NCBI GenBank assembly: GCA_030737835.1
Contig: CM060849.1
Span: 11,861,716 to 11,925,715, forward strand
DNA: 64,000 bases
Direction: 5' to 3'
Source of the DNA: Acorus gramineus
Taxonomy: Eukaryota; Streptophyta; Magnoliopsida; Acorales; Acoraceae
This document shows, piece after piece, positions 46,058-58,050 of this stretch; the stretch's first letter is position 1; each line of letters begins with the position of its first letter. A program made the position numbers and the translations under genes. The notes beneath the pieces were generated by a model. It searched no databases. It was not told where the DNA came from and saw only the letters and a program-made list of their open reading frames with translations.

Positions 46058-46091
46058 TTGCAACCCCACTTTTTGGGGGGTGGGGTTGCAA
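46058..46091. repeat. Short perfect hairpin
   Basis: TTGCAACCCCAC (46058-46069) and GTGGGGTTGCAA (46080-46091) are exact inverted repeats around a 10-base loop. The neighbouring CAACCCCACC (46045-46054) is a third partial copy. Confidence 0.8.
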
Positions 46092-46405
46092 TTTAGAAGG
46101 AAAAAAAATAAAGAAGAATAGAGAAAGAGAGAGGGGGGATGGCCAAGGGACAATTGAGGGCAATGAAGGTGGTGGGCGGTGGACGGCAACGTTAATAATG
46201 GGCTGATGGCGGAGGATAGTGGGAGGAGGGGGGGGGGGAGAGGAGACAAAAAGAGAAAGAGGGAGGGTGGAGGCGGCTCTCTCTCTCTCTCTCTCACCTC
46301 CTCCTCCTCCCATTGCTCTCTGCCACAAGAGCGGAGCCTATTGTCATTATTCTTTATTTTATTTAATATTGTTGTACTTTATTAATTTCAATACAATCCG
46401 AAATA
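46092..46405. other. Purine-rich segment, no gene called
   Basis: GA-rich and G-rich runs (GGGGGGGGGG near 46230, CTCTCT near 46277-46294). Open frames on both strands here are low-complexity artefacts. GGCGGTGGACGGCAACG (46176-46192) resembles, inverted, the pyrimidine-rich block near 47085-47140. Confidence 0.4.
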
Positions 46406-46711
46406 GGGGTACAATTTGGACGGATTGAACCACCAAACCCGATATTTGGATGGGTTTGAGTTAGGATTTTGGCGTTCTGGTTCTATCTGAACCCAAACCT
46501 AATTTGGATTGGATATAGGTTGAGGATTTAGATAACTCAGACCCAAAATAGGAAGTGATAAATTTAAATGTTCCAAGTTAAATTTAATTGTTTAATTTGA
46601 GAGATAAAGTTTGAATTATCTAATATTGCTTGGGTTGAGTTTGGGTTGAATTCCTCTAACTTAAGGTTGGGTTCAAGTTGAGCTCCAACCTCTCAACTGC
46701 TCAAGTTGCAC
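46406..46711. mobile_element. Possible hAT-like MITE with TTGGGTT words
   Basis: TAGGGGTACAATTTGGACGG at the left and CAAGTTGCACCCA at the right are weakly inverted, and the arms carry TTGGGTTGAG/CAACCC-like words. No target duplication is readable. Confidence 0.35.
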
Positions 46712-47355
46712 CCAAAATCCCAAAACATGAAATCAAATTTTTATAAATATATGTTGCTTGGAAAGACGATTATAAAATGTCGTTCAAATTAAAAAAAAAA
46801 AAAAAATTGATTGGTTGTAACTTATCAGATAGAGTTGAGTTCTATAGAAAAAAGTGAGAGAATTCTGATAATGTGGACACTAGGAATCACATAGAAAATG
46901 TAGGAGATTGAAAGAAAAAAAGAAAACATTTACTCATATAATAATTATCCACTAAACTACTCATAACATTATTCAATCACACCCATTGTTTTGTTAAAAA
47001 ATTCAAGCAGGGCTTGACACCACCACACCCCCCCCCCCACCCCCTTGGTGCCTCTACCCTTGCTCCCCCGTCACCCTCCTCCACCCATCACCATCGTTGC
47101 CCTCCTCCGCCCACCACCTCCGATCTGCCGTCCTCCACCTCACTCTATCTCTTTCCCTCTTTTCATCTCCATCCCACCCCAAATTTCTTTTTTGGAGATG
47201 GGTTATAAACACCCCCCCCCAAAAAAAAAAAAAAAAAAAATTCTATTGTTTGCACCTAATAAGCTGAAAGCCTACTCACTGGCCTCTGAATATATTTATT
47301 TCATAGAGTAACTAAATAAAAAGGTTGGGAAAAGTTACTTGCATTGCATGTAACA
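46712..47355. other. Intergenic, no gene called
   Basis: Includes a pyrimidine-rich block (47020-47215) whose Pro/His/Ser-rich frames are low complexity, poly(C) runs near 47027-47038 and 47211-47220, and a poly(A) run from 47221. Confidence 0.4.
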
Positions 47356-47364
47356 CTTGCCAGC

Positions 47365-47568
47365 AATTTGTTCTTTCTTCTTAGTCATCCATGGATCTTC
47401 GGACTTGGACCCCGTAGAAAGCTTTTCTACGTTTTGGGTCCATGTTTTCGTGCTTCTCTGATATGTATTTCTTTGTTTCATTCACTTATTATTTCTCTTG
47501 GGCATTGCTCTCTGTTTCGAGATGAATATATGCCTACCGTTAATCTTAAAAAAAAAAAAAAAAAAACC
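47365..47568 (+). mobile_element. Short LINE-type retroposed tail with 9-bp target duplication
   Basis: CTTGCCAGC flanks the insert at 47356-47364 and 47569-47577. The insert ends with ATGCCTACCGTTAATCTT and an A run (47548-47566). The GCCTACC near the 3' end matches the LINE tails near 917 and 37109, so it is probably a strongly 5'-truncated member of the same LINE group. Confidence 0.65.
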
Positions 47569-47577
47569 CTTGCCAGC

Positions 47578-48116
47578 TCGCACGAACAAAATTTCAGTTT
47601 GTGACTGTATCAAAGTCATTTAAATGGTGGGGTTTTGTTTTAATTTATTGAAACGAGTAAGACATTTGGAGGAATAGATGGATGACTATATAAGAGGTTC
47701 ATTTATGTTTGATGTACAGTCATATTGCATTAATTGATAATTCCGTAGGACCACGTCCAAAAAACAATGCTGGCTGGTTTGACGAGGAAATAAATGTTAG
47801 GATAAGAGATAATTATGAAAATAAATAAATAGAAAGATAACTTATCATCATTTGATATAAAAAGTAATTGGGATAAACTGTGAACAGTTATCTCAATTTT
47901 AAAATAAAAATACATATATTTTGTTTCTTCTAAAGGCTGTGATAACATCTATCCGCATTTTTTATTCTAATGTTGACAAATGCAAATATGAACAAAATTG
48001 TTATCTCTTAAAATTAAGATATCTTATTCTCAAAACCTTAGTCCCTTACCAAACTAACCTTCAAGTTTAAAAACAAATTTTGGCAAAAAAAAAAAAAAAT
48101 GTTAGACATGCTTCCA
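47578..48116. other. Intergenic, possible decayed MITE
   Basis: Phrases near 47790-47900 (TAGAAAGATAACTTATCATC) resemble the TTTGGTTCAC-core MITE family, but I cannot set ends. Confidence 0.3.
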
Positions 48117-48129
48117 GGCTTGAGAAGTT

Positions 48130-48290
48130 TTTTTTTTTATATCGGAGAGACCCCGTGGCAGACCTTACGGTCGAGCTGGGAATGCTACCTCCGCCTGTTT
48201 GCTCCGGTCCCACGAAAAAGTTTTTAATCTAAGACTTACCCTTAATACAAGTAAGCTCTGAATCATTTTATTATGACTACTGGGGACATG
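48130..48290 (-). mobile_element. Small retroposon (SINE or LINE tail) with 13-bp target duplication
   Basis: GGCTTGAGAAGTT stands at 48117-48129 and 48291-48303. The insert begins with a T run (48130-48138), so it is a poly(A)-tailed insertion in minus orientation of about 161 bp. The GC-richer part (48143-48220) reads GGAGAGACCCCGTGGCAGAC and ACGGTCGAGCTGGGAATG. I could not place tRNA-type A and B boxes with confidence. Confidence 0.65.
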
Positions 48291-48303
48291 GGCTTGAGAA
48301 GTT

Positions 48304-49595
48304 AGTTAAAAGGAATCCTTCGTATGACACCTTTTCAATATAATTTTTTTCAATGGTTTTTCAAGCAAAATTTTTCATAAAATTTGTCAACCAAGTGTTT
48401 CTTGGAAGTATCCAATAAAAATAAGCAACAACGTACATATCTCAATATATATAATAAAGCCCAAAAACAAAATTGAGACAAGAAAAGATCTTGAATAAAA
48501 TTGTGTGCAAAACAGCTCAATCTAAAAGCCATAGTGGAGTAAATAAGGAAGTCTGAGCAAGGTTATAAAATTTTCAATTTCAAGATATCCTTATCCATAC
48601 AAGAAACATTTTGAATGATTCAACTAGATGTAGCTATCTCAACAAGTCTTGTTCATCCACCAAAACATGACCCAGGAACATAAAAACAACCACAAGTCTC
48701 TATCACTCTACAGAGTCTTTGGGGACACGAGGCATGTGTTTTTCTTAGGCACCTGATTGATCTCTTGCTTATCAAGTCATGTCTTTCTCACAACCCCATT
48801 TACAATCTTATATACATTGTTAACTATATGTTCTTATTATAACGTAATATATATCTCATAATCATGCTCATCCGATCTTATAAGAAAATTTTATTTTTTT
48901 AATTTAATTTATGTAATTCATAAGAGTATATATTTTTATCTTTTATAAAAATATGTATCTTATTAAATAAAAAAGTTATTTAAAAAAATTCAAAATAGAT
49001 GCAGACTACATTTGAGACTAGACAAGGATTGAACATTATTGAAATTTTGTTATTTTATTGGATACTTAGTGGCATGTGACATATTTTACACAAATTTCAC
49101 ATAATTTCACATACAATGGTACAACTAAACAAGTGGACAAATTTTTTAAAGAAAGGTAAATAGATTATCAGAGCGTGGATCGACATTTGAATATCAGATC
49201 TAAACCGTGCCTAAATCACATGTATAACACATGAAAGAAAATGAATTGGACATTTGAATTGGTTCATGGAGTTGTGAGATTTACATAGTGTAATTGTAGA
49301 ATTAGAGAAATCTATAAAATTGTAAATGTAATTGTGTAGGATGACACAAGTCCTTGTGGGACGGAATTCCTTTTATTTTCAAATAGTGGGTGAATGAAAA
49401 AATTGAAATATGATTGCTGTAATAATGTGTGGGTGCATGTACTAGAGTGAAAGATTGATCAAGTGGCCAAGTGGGTGACAGTTGACCCCTCTTGGCCCAT
49501 GGCTGTCCTCCCTATATGCAACCACAAAAATCACTGAAAGATTCATTTAAAAAAAAAATCATGTTACTAGGTTATATGTAATATATGTTATATAT
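48304..49595. other. Intergenic, no gene seen
   Basis: AT-rich. Phrases around 48560-48740 (GTTATAAAATTTTCAATTTC ... TCCATACAAGAAACATTTTG) recur around 50480-50680, a diverged duplicated segment of about 200-300 bp. A TGCATTCAATT-type repeat is near 48890-48990. Confidence 0.4.
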
Positions 49596-49900
49596 TGTGG
49601 AGCCTGATGATGGACGTAGAGGAATGTAAATTTTTTTTTGGGTGTCTTTCGTGTATTGACTTTTTTGCTCTTAATGAGATGTCAGTATAAAAGTGCATCT
49701 CATATTTCTCATTAGGCTCTAGGGTTTTTATTTTCGGTGTGACAATTGTAAAAACTTCTCATTGATAGTGGATTGATCTCTGGTGTGCTCCGTGGACGTA
49801 GGCAAGATTTGCCGAACCACGTAAAATTTTTGTGTCTTTGCTTCGATTTGTTTGTTTATTTCTTTTGATTGATTGCATCCCAAGATCCAAAATCCTAACA
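49596..49900 (+). mobile_element. Solo LTR, Ty1/copia-type
   Basis: Begins TGTGGAGCCTGATG and ends AAAATCCTAACA, flanked by ATATAT on both sides (49590-49595 and 49901-49906; 5-6 bp). The 3' part reads GCCGAACCACGTAAAATTTT then TGTGTC, the same pattern as the minus-oriented LTR at 8521-9043. No internal region remains. Confidence 0.65.
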
Positions 49901-49906
49901 ATATAT

Positions 49907-50990
49907 GTAATAAGTTTTATTATGCTTATTATTGTGATTTTTCAGATAATTTTTACTCTATCAGTTTCGAAATTATCTAAATAAATAATAAACGAAGATA
50001 AACAAGAATAACTTCGAGCACTTCACTTACTGCATCATTCTAAAAAAAGTATTGAATAAAGCAAAATATCATGTTTGTAAAAAAGAAAAATGTTCATTTT
50101 GTAACTCTAACAATTTGCTCATTGAATTCTTATATATTGCTGCAAAACCCAAGACAGGCTCTGCTTTGTACCGCTTCAGTTCAAATAAAATCAATTTTAG
50201 ACTTTTAGTTAAACAGATTTTGAGAATTCAATTGAATTGAATCTCTTCTTTGACAGCCTTTAATTTTTTTTTGTTTCAAATGATTGGATGGTTTGCTTAC
50301 ATGAAATATATTAACCTAATTTTTTTGTAAATGATCCAACAAAATAACCAATAGCACATCACTAATACATAAAAAAAAAAAAGCCAAAAACTAAGAAGAC
50401 AAGGAGAAATCCTAAAAACTGTGCGCAAAACAACTCAATATAAAAGGTCACATTGATGTAGGCAAAGTCTGAGCAAGGTCCCAAATTTTAAAAATTTCAC
50501 GATATACTTTTTTTAAGTCAAAATTTCATGATATCCTCATCCATAAAAGAAACCTTTTTGAATGATTTAACAAGGTGTGGTCATCTCAGGAAGTCTTATT
50601 CCTTCACCAACACAAGATTCCACAAAAAACAACCATTGAGTTCCTATCACTCTGCAGTGTCTTGGGGACACAAAGGCATGTGTTTTACTTGCTTTGGTCA
50701 CATGCCTGTTCCTTTGATCAATAAATTGTCTTTGCAGAGAGAGAGAGAGAAGAGAAAAAACTTTAAAATGTTGGTTATTAAAGCTCCTTGTTTCAATAGT
50801 GGGCAACTGATGTATATGTTTTGCTTTAGATGCGAAATGTAGAACCTTGAATAACTAGTAGTTGGTCCCTTAAGAAGCCTAAGCTTGAAAATGTGAAATA
50901 TTGATAATAACTGTTTAACATTCTTGATGTAGCATCACCATCTCCATAAACCATTAAGGGCTTTGAAGAATATTTTTAGAAAAATTAATT
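49907..50990. other. Intergenic, no gene called
   Basis: Contains the second copy of the segment seen near 48560-48740 and a short GA run (50738-50750). The frames at 50528-50842 (+) and 50567-50806 (-) have no recognisable domains. Confidence 0.4.
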
Positions 50991-51478
50991 AGGGGTCCAT
51001 GGTCACCTGTTTATTATTTTTAAATCTTTGAATTTTTTAAAGTTTTTTTAGGTCCCTAAGACGATAAAAAAAATTATCTTTAAGTCCCTCCAACCAAATG
51101 TTCAAACATACCGAAAATGCTCCCCGTCTAATTATTTTAGTACGCTATTAACACTCTACAATACATTGTTAAGTATCTCATGTACACTGTTAACACTCCC
51201 GAGTATATTGTTAAATTTCGTACAAAATGTCCCTCGCCCAATTATTTCAATACACTGTAAACACTCTCCAGTATATTATTAAGTATCTCCAGTACACCGT
51301 TAATACTCCTTAATATATTGTTAACTTTCATATAATTGAGCAAGGCCATCTTTGATACTTTTGAACAACATCTAGCTGGATGGTCCTAAACATAAGTTTT
51401 CACTGCCTTGGGGACCTAAAAAATCTTAAATTTTTTTAGGGACCTAAAAATAATAGATGGGTGACAACAGAGACCCCT
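50991..51478. mobile_element. TIR element with TACACTGTTAACA words, copy 2
   Basis: AGGGGTCCATGGTCACCTGT and ACAACAGAGACCCCT are inverted, and pairing continues (TTTATTATTTTTAAATC against AAAAATAATAGATG; TTTTTTAGGTCCCTAAG against TTGGGGACCTAAAAAA). Edges AAATTAATT and AACTTGTTT agree at 6 of 9 positions, weakly Mutator-like. The interior has four variants of TACACTGTTAACACTC. Confidence 0.7.
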
Positions 51479-54325
51479 AACTTGTTTCTCCAATCTTTTT
51501 TTTTTACACATATCTTACATATGATATAAAAAAATTTACAACCCATACCCAAACCGAGGAACCTGAATTTTAAATTTGGATTTAGATAAGATACAATTCC
51601 TACATGTACGTATCCCAAATAAATAAAAGGAAAACTTCACCTTATCCGATTTTCACGATACAAGAAATCTAAAAACATGACGTAAATATTTATTTGCCAA
51701 CATTCATTGAAAAAAATATGTTATGATGATCAGTTTTAGATTAGGTCGAGTTGTCCGGGACACCGACTCCAATTTAATCTGAAAATTTGTCTAACCCAAA
51801 CCTCTCAATCTAAACCTAAATACGAACAAAAATTTTCTAACCCAATCCATCTAAAAATCGTCGGTTGCACACTTGCACCTGACCTATACATCCCTAAAGA
51901 ATCCCATGTATCTAGAACTCCCCTTTGTAAAATGTATATGTGAAAAAAAATAATAATAATAACACCTGAAGATGGTGCCTTAACAGTCCTTTTAGATATG
52001 CAAAAATTTTAGGCGGTTAAATGAAAAGGAAACCGATTTATTTTATTGGCATTGGATGCTTGTTATGGATAGTAATGCCTTGTTCTGCATGTCTCAGAGT
52101 TATGCCTTTGGAAATGGAATTGGAAGTTATTGGGTTGTATTTGCCCCATCTAACAAGTTATGTCATTCACTGGACAAACATCCACATGGCCATGCCACCA
52201 TATATTCAGAATTCTAGCCTTGATAGCATCATCATATAATAAATAGCCTAAAATTTTTAGTCCCCCATCTCATTGTAGTGCAAGTGGGTTTGCCTAGTAG
52301 CCTATGTTGTTGAAAAATCAGTTTTAAACTAAGGTTCAAATTTTTTCATAGATTACGTAGCACTACTTTTGATTGTAATTAATTATATTCAAGTAAATTA
52401 ATCAACGTCTGATTCATCCAATATTGATGAAAAAGAAAGACAATGACCATTTTTTGCAAGCCACATATTATGTTGTTTAAAGATTATCTTTGCTTAATAG
52501 TACAAGGTAGGTCCACATGAGAAAGTAACATATGGTACACATAACACATTGTGATTGTATATTAAATATTTTGATGTTGTGTATGATTATTTTTAGAGAC
52601 TCATCACTAAACTCTGTCTATATTCTGTGGTGCCCTGTATGGCTATATATTTGTGGATATCCATATATGGTATTTTCTTATAAGTACGTCACTGATAGAT
52701 AAACTTTTCTAAGTGATGATATTTAACCCGTTTACATTGGCTTCATATTATGGTACACAGGGATGTTATCTGACATATAAATTACACATAATTCATATTT
52801 TGATATTAGGATCAATTTGACATTGATTCTCATTTTTCTTTTATTAGAACACTCAGAAAAATTGTGTTTGAAATCTTTTATTTTTGTTTTCATTCTTGGA
52901 CGCCCAAGTAAATCCTTCCATATAATTTATCAGAATTGGATTATGGAATAAATAATGCTCCTTCAAAACTAAAGTTATCAAATTCATCCTAAAGAAAAAT
53001 AACCTCTTTGATAGAGAGCTATCATTTTTGGTAATTAGAAATTGTCTTGAAAACTCTCCTCTTTCTTCTTGAGGGGAGAAAATGTAGGCTGTTCCCTTTT
53101 TGGATTGCTAATCTCAGAAATCTTTGAAAGGTCGCACTACCTGTGCCTTGGGGAACTGAAAAAAGGGAATCCAACTGCCTTTTTTTTTTGGATCACTGCA
53201 GGAGACAAGATTGTATATATGTGTTATAACTGATTATTCTCCTCCACCTTACTTTGAGACAATTTTACAGTTTGTAGTCATTCTTACTGACGCCTTATGA
53301 AATCATCTAACCATTATATATTCTACTGTCTTAGTATACATTCTACTACAAACATACATAAAAATAAATACATTCAATTCATCCTGAATATTTACTTCAT
53401 TTTTCTTATAAAAATATGTAAAAAAATTTTTGTAAAGTATGTATTTCATTAACTAATTATATATACTTAAAAATAATTCAAACTGTGCTTCTTACTTATC
53501 TCCCCGTAAAAAAGAACTTGAAAATTGACCAACAGAAAGAGAGTTGGTGCTCACAAACCATCTTTATTAACAGTTGGCACATGTGGGATGGGGCCCTTTT
53601 GTTTCAATCAGTGACTCAGTATTGTGTTGATTCTCTTCTAGAAATAAAGAGATGAGACATTCTTGAATGAAGGAAACAGTAAAATATTAGTTTTTAGAGG
53701 AAGAAAAAGAAGATGGTGTATGGAATGATAGAAGCAAGTGGGTGTCCTTAGGTGAGAGTGGGAGAACCAATCATTAAAGGGTTTTAAACGAGGAAAAAAA
53801 AGAATTAAGAACAATAATACTAATAATAATATCAATAATAATAATAATATAATAATACTAGCAACATGAACAACAATCAAACATTATAATTTAAAAAATT
53901 TAAAGAAAGAAATGACAGAGAAGAGGCATTAAACATGATGATGACAAACATGGTCCCCTATAACATAACTTTCTAAATAAAAACATGTGGAAGGAAACCC
54001 CCCCACAAATGGAACAATGTACACAGAATTTACAGGGTGACAGCAGAACAGTTTCCCTTCGCCCCTCCAAATCCTTATCATATCTGTCACTTGCATCTCT
54101 CTCAGCAAACCATGACCAACCACCAACTCATTTAATTATGAAACTGCAAATCAATAAATTATGGAAACCCAAGAAGAAGAAGAAGAAAAAATAAACAAAC
54201 CTGTCTTTAAAGAAATCCCAAATTCAGATATTTAACCCTCATCTTCCCAGTGTGTTGTATCTCAAATTCATGTTTTGATGAAGGCACTGTTTTTTTACCC
54301 CTTTGATTATGAATTTTTTATTTAA
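51479..54325. other. Intergenic downstream of patellin, no gene seen
   Basis: AT-rich, with TAA repeats near 53815-53860 and a TGCATTCAATT-type repeat near 53330-53480. CTATACATCCCTA near 51885-51897 may be one end of a decayed hAT MITE. The patellin 3' untranslated region should occupy part of 54100-54325. Confidence 0.4.
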
Positions 54326-57300
54326 TTATTCAGTGGTGCTCTTTGTCTTTGATCGAAATAAGAGCTTCTTCTTCTTTGAGGAGACATTGTCGATGGTGAG
54401 GACGATCTTTCCAGGCTCCCCGACCTTGAAACTGTTCTTCAAGATTGGTTCATCAGTTGCGAGGAGCTTCCTCGCCTTCGAAACAATGACTGAGTATTCA
54501 CCTTCTGCATTTGGCACAAATTCGGCGCTGTAGTTCACGCCCCATCCCAAGACACGAAGCTCCCAGATGAGAACGCCGGTCTGCATAGATGGCACCAGTT
54601 TTATCAATTATTGAACAAAGATTGTCATCTGGACTTCAATGCCTTTAAGAATTGACGTTTATACTAAGTTAAAAGCAGTGATGTACGTATGAGAGCAGAA
54701 CTTCTAGATTTGACAGCTACAGACCAATGAAATAAAGAATAGAAGCCTTTCTGTAAGTTCTTAACGACAATATAACATTCATAAATGTTTGTCAAATCAC
54801 GGTTATGGAGGAAACTCTATCAAACACAATAGAGTGAAAGTGTGAAACTGATAATTGTTCTCTTATAACGAAATATATATATAATTTAAGAAACCAATCT
54901 TATGGCCCAAGAAAATAATAGCAAGTTCAGATGATATCTAGTCTAGAGATATAGAAGAGAATAAACTGAACCATACCTCAGAAACTGGAATTTCCACAGT
55001 GTGTTTTGCTCCTGGTTTAATGGTAACATCTGTAACAGCATCAGCAGTGCTGAAGTCAGCATCGCTGTCTTTGCCCAGACCTCCATACTGCACAGGGACT
55101 TGATCTGGGGCGATGTATCTGTACACAAGTCAATCGAACAACCAATGTGAGGATGAGAATCTTGTTAAAGAGAGTGTTGGTGAATGAGAAAACAAAATGA
55201 AAATTGTAGACACTCTCGGCACTGACTTGAAAATGGTTTCTGCAGATTTGGATGGCCCGGCATAAACAAACTTGCTCTTGGACCTCTGAGTGAGGAATGG
55301 GCTGATCATGCGATTGAATGCGAGGTACCACCATGGAACATTGATCACAACCTTACAAAAGACAACAGTCAAAACAGATGGAACATCAGGTAAATACCAT
55401 TCATTCACTATTAGTTAAAAAAAGGAATCTTCTTATGAGTGATGAATCAACCAGAAGGAAAATAATAGAACTACCCATCCATATTGACATCCTGCTAAGC
55501 ATTTACCACATCAAGTGAAAGATTGCACAAAAAAAAAAAAACCATGTCTTTCATCCCCAATACAGATTTCATAGGTTGAGGATCAACCTATCGAGATAAC
55601 ATTAAACAACAACAATTATTAATCTATCTACTAATATCAAGTCCCATCAATCAGAATTCACCACCATTCCTAAAAATCACAGAGCCATCAGTCTCCCATT
55701 CAATTAACTGCTTTTGTAAGTATCATATCAAAATAAAAACCCATAGACAGAAACAAAACAAATCCACCAATTTATGGTTCTCGACTCAACAAAGTTCACC
55801 TCTAACTACAAAAACTAAAGAATTCAACAAAGCAAACAAAAATAAAACCATAGTCAACCAATAAAAAAATTAAATATTTTTTTTAAAAAAAAGAACTCAA
55901 AGTTCACCATCATCACAGAAAATTAACAGAGCAATTCCAAATCCCTCATACAAAAAAACCACCCCACTACACATTTAAAGAAGAATTCAGACACAAAATC
56001 AAGTCAAGTCACCAGATTTCTATCCCCAGAGTTAACAGTTCAACAGAAACATCCAATCAGACCAATTTGTAAACAATAAACATATATAATGATAAACAGA
56101 GACAACGGGATCATTGATGTGTTAATACCTGCCGTGCAATGAATTCGGGGTAGTTATCCGACAAGATGGTGATGGCCTTATCAGTGGCCTGCATGAATTC
56201 CCTCTTGAAAAACCCCGGCGAATTCTTGAGATCATTCACCTGAACCATTGTACAGACCGCACCCGGATTGAAGTCCAACAGCTCCCTGATCCCCTTCTCC
56301 AGGAACCTGATCCTCCACCTCAGGAACCTCTGCCTCTTCTCCTCGTCCGCGAAGACCTTCGCGTAGAGCTCCTTGTCCTGGAACACCCCGAACGCGTTAT
56401 AACAAACAGGGTGCTCCTCCTTGTCGACCCCGTGCATGAACACCGCCTTCTCGAAGTCCGCGGCCGCCGCCTCGAGATCCGCGTCCCCCAGCAGGTCCTC
56501 GATCCCAAACTCCCTCCTCCAGCGGACAGCCGACTTGAGCATCGCCAGTGCGTCCTTCACCTTGAAGTCACGGGCCCGGAGGAACTTGAGGAGGATCACG
56601 TCGCTCCTCTCGTCGCCGAGGAGGGTCACGCCCCAGATCGACACCTCCTCCGGCGGAGGCGGCGGAACCTCCGCCTCGGCCTCCACCGCCGCCGGAGCGG
56701 GATCCTCCGCCGGCTTCTCCTCGGAAGCTGGACCCGGCTCTTTGACCGACACGGCCGACTCCTCGATCGTCTCGACGGCCTTCTCCTCCACAACCGCCAC
56801 CGCCGGGGTCTCTTCCGCAGGCTTCACTGGGGCCTCCTCCACCACCGCCTTCGGTGGCTCCTCGGTCGCCGCAGACACCTCAGCTTCCGGTTTCGGCGGC
56901 TCCTCCACGACCTCGGCCGGTTTCACCTCCGCCGCCGCCGGGGCCTCGGTCGCGACCTCGGACGACTCCGCGGGAGCCGCCTCAGTCTTCTCCTCTTCCT
57001 TCGTCACCTCGATCGACTCAGCCGGAGCCTCCGCCGGAGCGGGTTCGGCGGCGGGAGGGGGCGGGGGCGGAGCGGTGAATTCGTGCTTGTTGAGGGCTTC
57101 CTGGACGAGCTGCTTGAGCTCCTCCAAGGCCTTCTTCTCTGGATCTTTAAGATCAGCGACTCGGTTGCTCTCCTCCTTGAAGGAATCCAACGACGCGATC
57201 GCTGCCGTCTCCTCCACCGTCTCCTCCTTCTTCGCCTCCTCCGCCGCCGGCGCCTCCTTCTCGGAGACGGCGACCTCCTCGGCCGCCGCCGCCACCTTCG

Positions 57301-57361
57301 ACTCCTCCGCCGCCGCAGGAGCGGCGGGTGCCTCGGTGGTCGCTTGGGGTTCCTCCGCCAT
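54326..57361 (-). CDS. PATL: Patellin (SEC14/CRAL-TRIO and GOLD domain protein)
   Basis: Four exons on the minus strand: 57361-56129, 55351-55227, 55118-54977 and 54580-54326. All junctions are GT/AG and the frame is continuous, giving 584 aa. Patellins bind phosphoinositides and act in membrane trafficking, cell-plate formation and auxin-transporter placement. Residues 1-240 form an acidic Glu/Ala/Pro-rich N-terminus with PPPPPP runs (starting MAEEPQATTEAPAAPAAAEE). A CRAL-TRIO N region follows (SIWGVTLLGDERSDVILLKF, about 241-300), then the SEC14 lipid-binding domain (about 310-480; HPVCYNAFGVFQDKELY, VPWWYLAFNRMISPF) and a GOLD domain ending in KKKKLLFRSKTKSTTE. The start is the MAEEP typical of the family; the frame stays open upstream only because the leader is a GA/CT repeat. 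Exon 1 is GC-rich, later exons less so. Family is certain; the member is not assigned. Confidence 0.95.
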
Positions 57362-57466
57362 GGAAATCGAATTCACAAGAAGACGAAATTTTAAATTTTT
57401 TATTTTTTTTTTTTTTAAAAAAAAGGGGGTTTTTAGGGTTTGGAGAGGATTATGAGGTGGGTCTTT

Positions 57467-57503
<37 letters not shown>

Positions 57504-57600
57504 TTCTCGACCAGTCTGGCAAAGACAGCTCGTGTGGGGGCCATGAAAGGAAGGGCCCACAACAAGGCACGACTATATTACACGTAACGACTAACAAACG
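57362..57600 (-). promoter_or_regulatory. Patellin leader and promoter
   Basis: In minus orientation a TATA-like CTCTTATAAAGACC lies at 57461-57474, just downstream of a (CT)n tract (57471-57496 on the plus strand as GA). GGGCCCAC at 57553-57560 resembles a TCP/site II element. The leader has a long T/A tract close to the start codon. Confidence 0.5.
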
Positions 57601-58050
57601 CGACTTTATTATTATTTATAAAATATAAGTTATTATTAATTAATTGGGTTTGATTTAATTATTGATTTATTGTTCATTTTGATTGCACAGGAGAGAAAAA
57701 AACGGCTGTGTCCCGGCCGGATTCGTCCACCGATTTCTCCGTGGGTCTCACCGTGTATGACCTGTTCATCCACACTTTAGCGTTCGGTAACGCTACTGCA
57801 AAAATGATTTTATGTAATCTTGTAATAGTTGAATTTAAAACTGATTTTTTTAAAAATTGTATTTATTTAATCTTTTCAAATTACAGCTTTTGACTATTAT
57901 TTACTTTAAATTTGTTTACAAAAAGTTGTGATTATAAAACTATTTAGTTACACGATTACATAACGAGCTTCATGTTCAATCGAGCAACCAAACGAATCTG
58001 TTTTTTCTTTTGTCCTTTTCAAGTTTTACCTAACCCCATTTGAATATGAC
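57601..58050. other. Intergenic, no gene seen
   Basis: AT-rich DNA upstream of patellin with one small GC-richer patch (57705-57755). Confidence 0.45.

Noticed and set aside
47014-47311. Pro/His-rich frames near poly(C) runs
   Set aside because: Low-complexity pyrimidine-rich DNA with C and A homopolymers; no domain.
51722-51897. Possible hAT MITE ending CTATACATCCCTA
   Set aside because: No matching left terminus or target duplication could be found by eye.
56411-57455. Two plus-strand frames of over 320 codons across patellin exon 1
   Set aside because: Shadows of the GC-rich, Glu/Ala/Pro-biased exon; translations are Leu/Arg- or Ser/Ala-rich low complexity.
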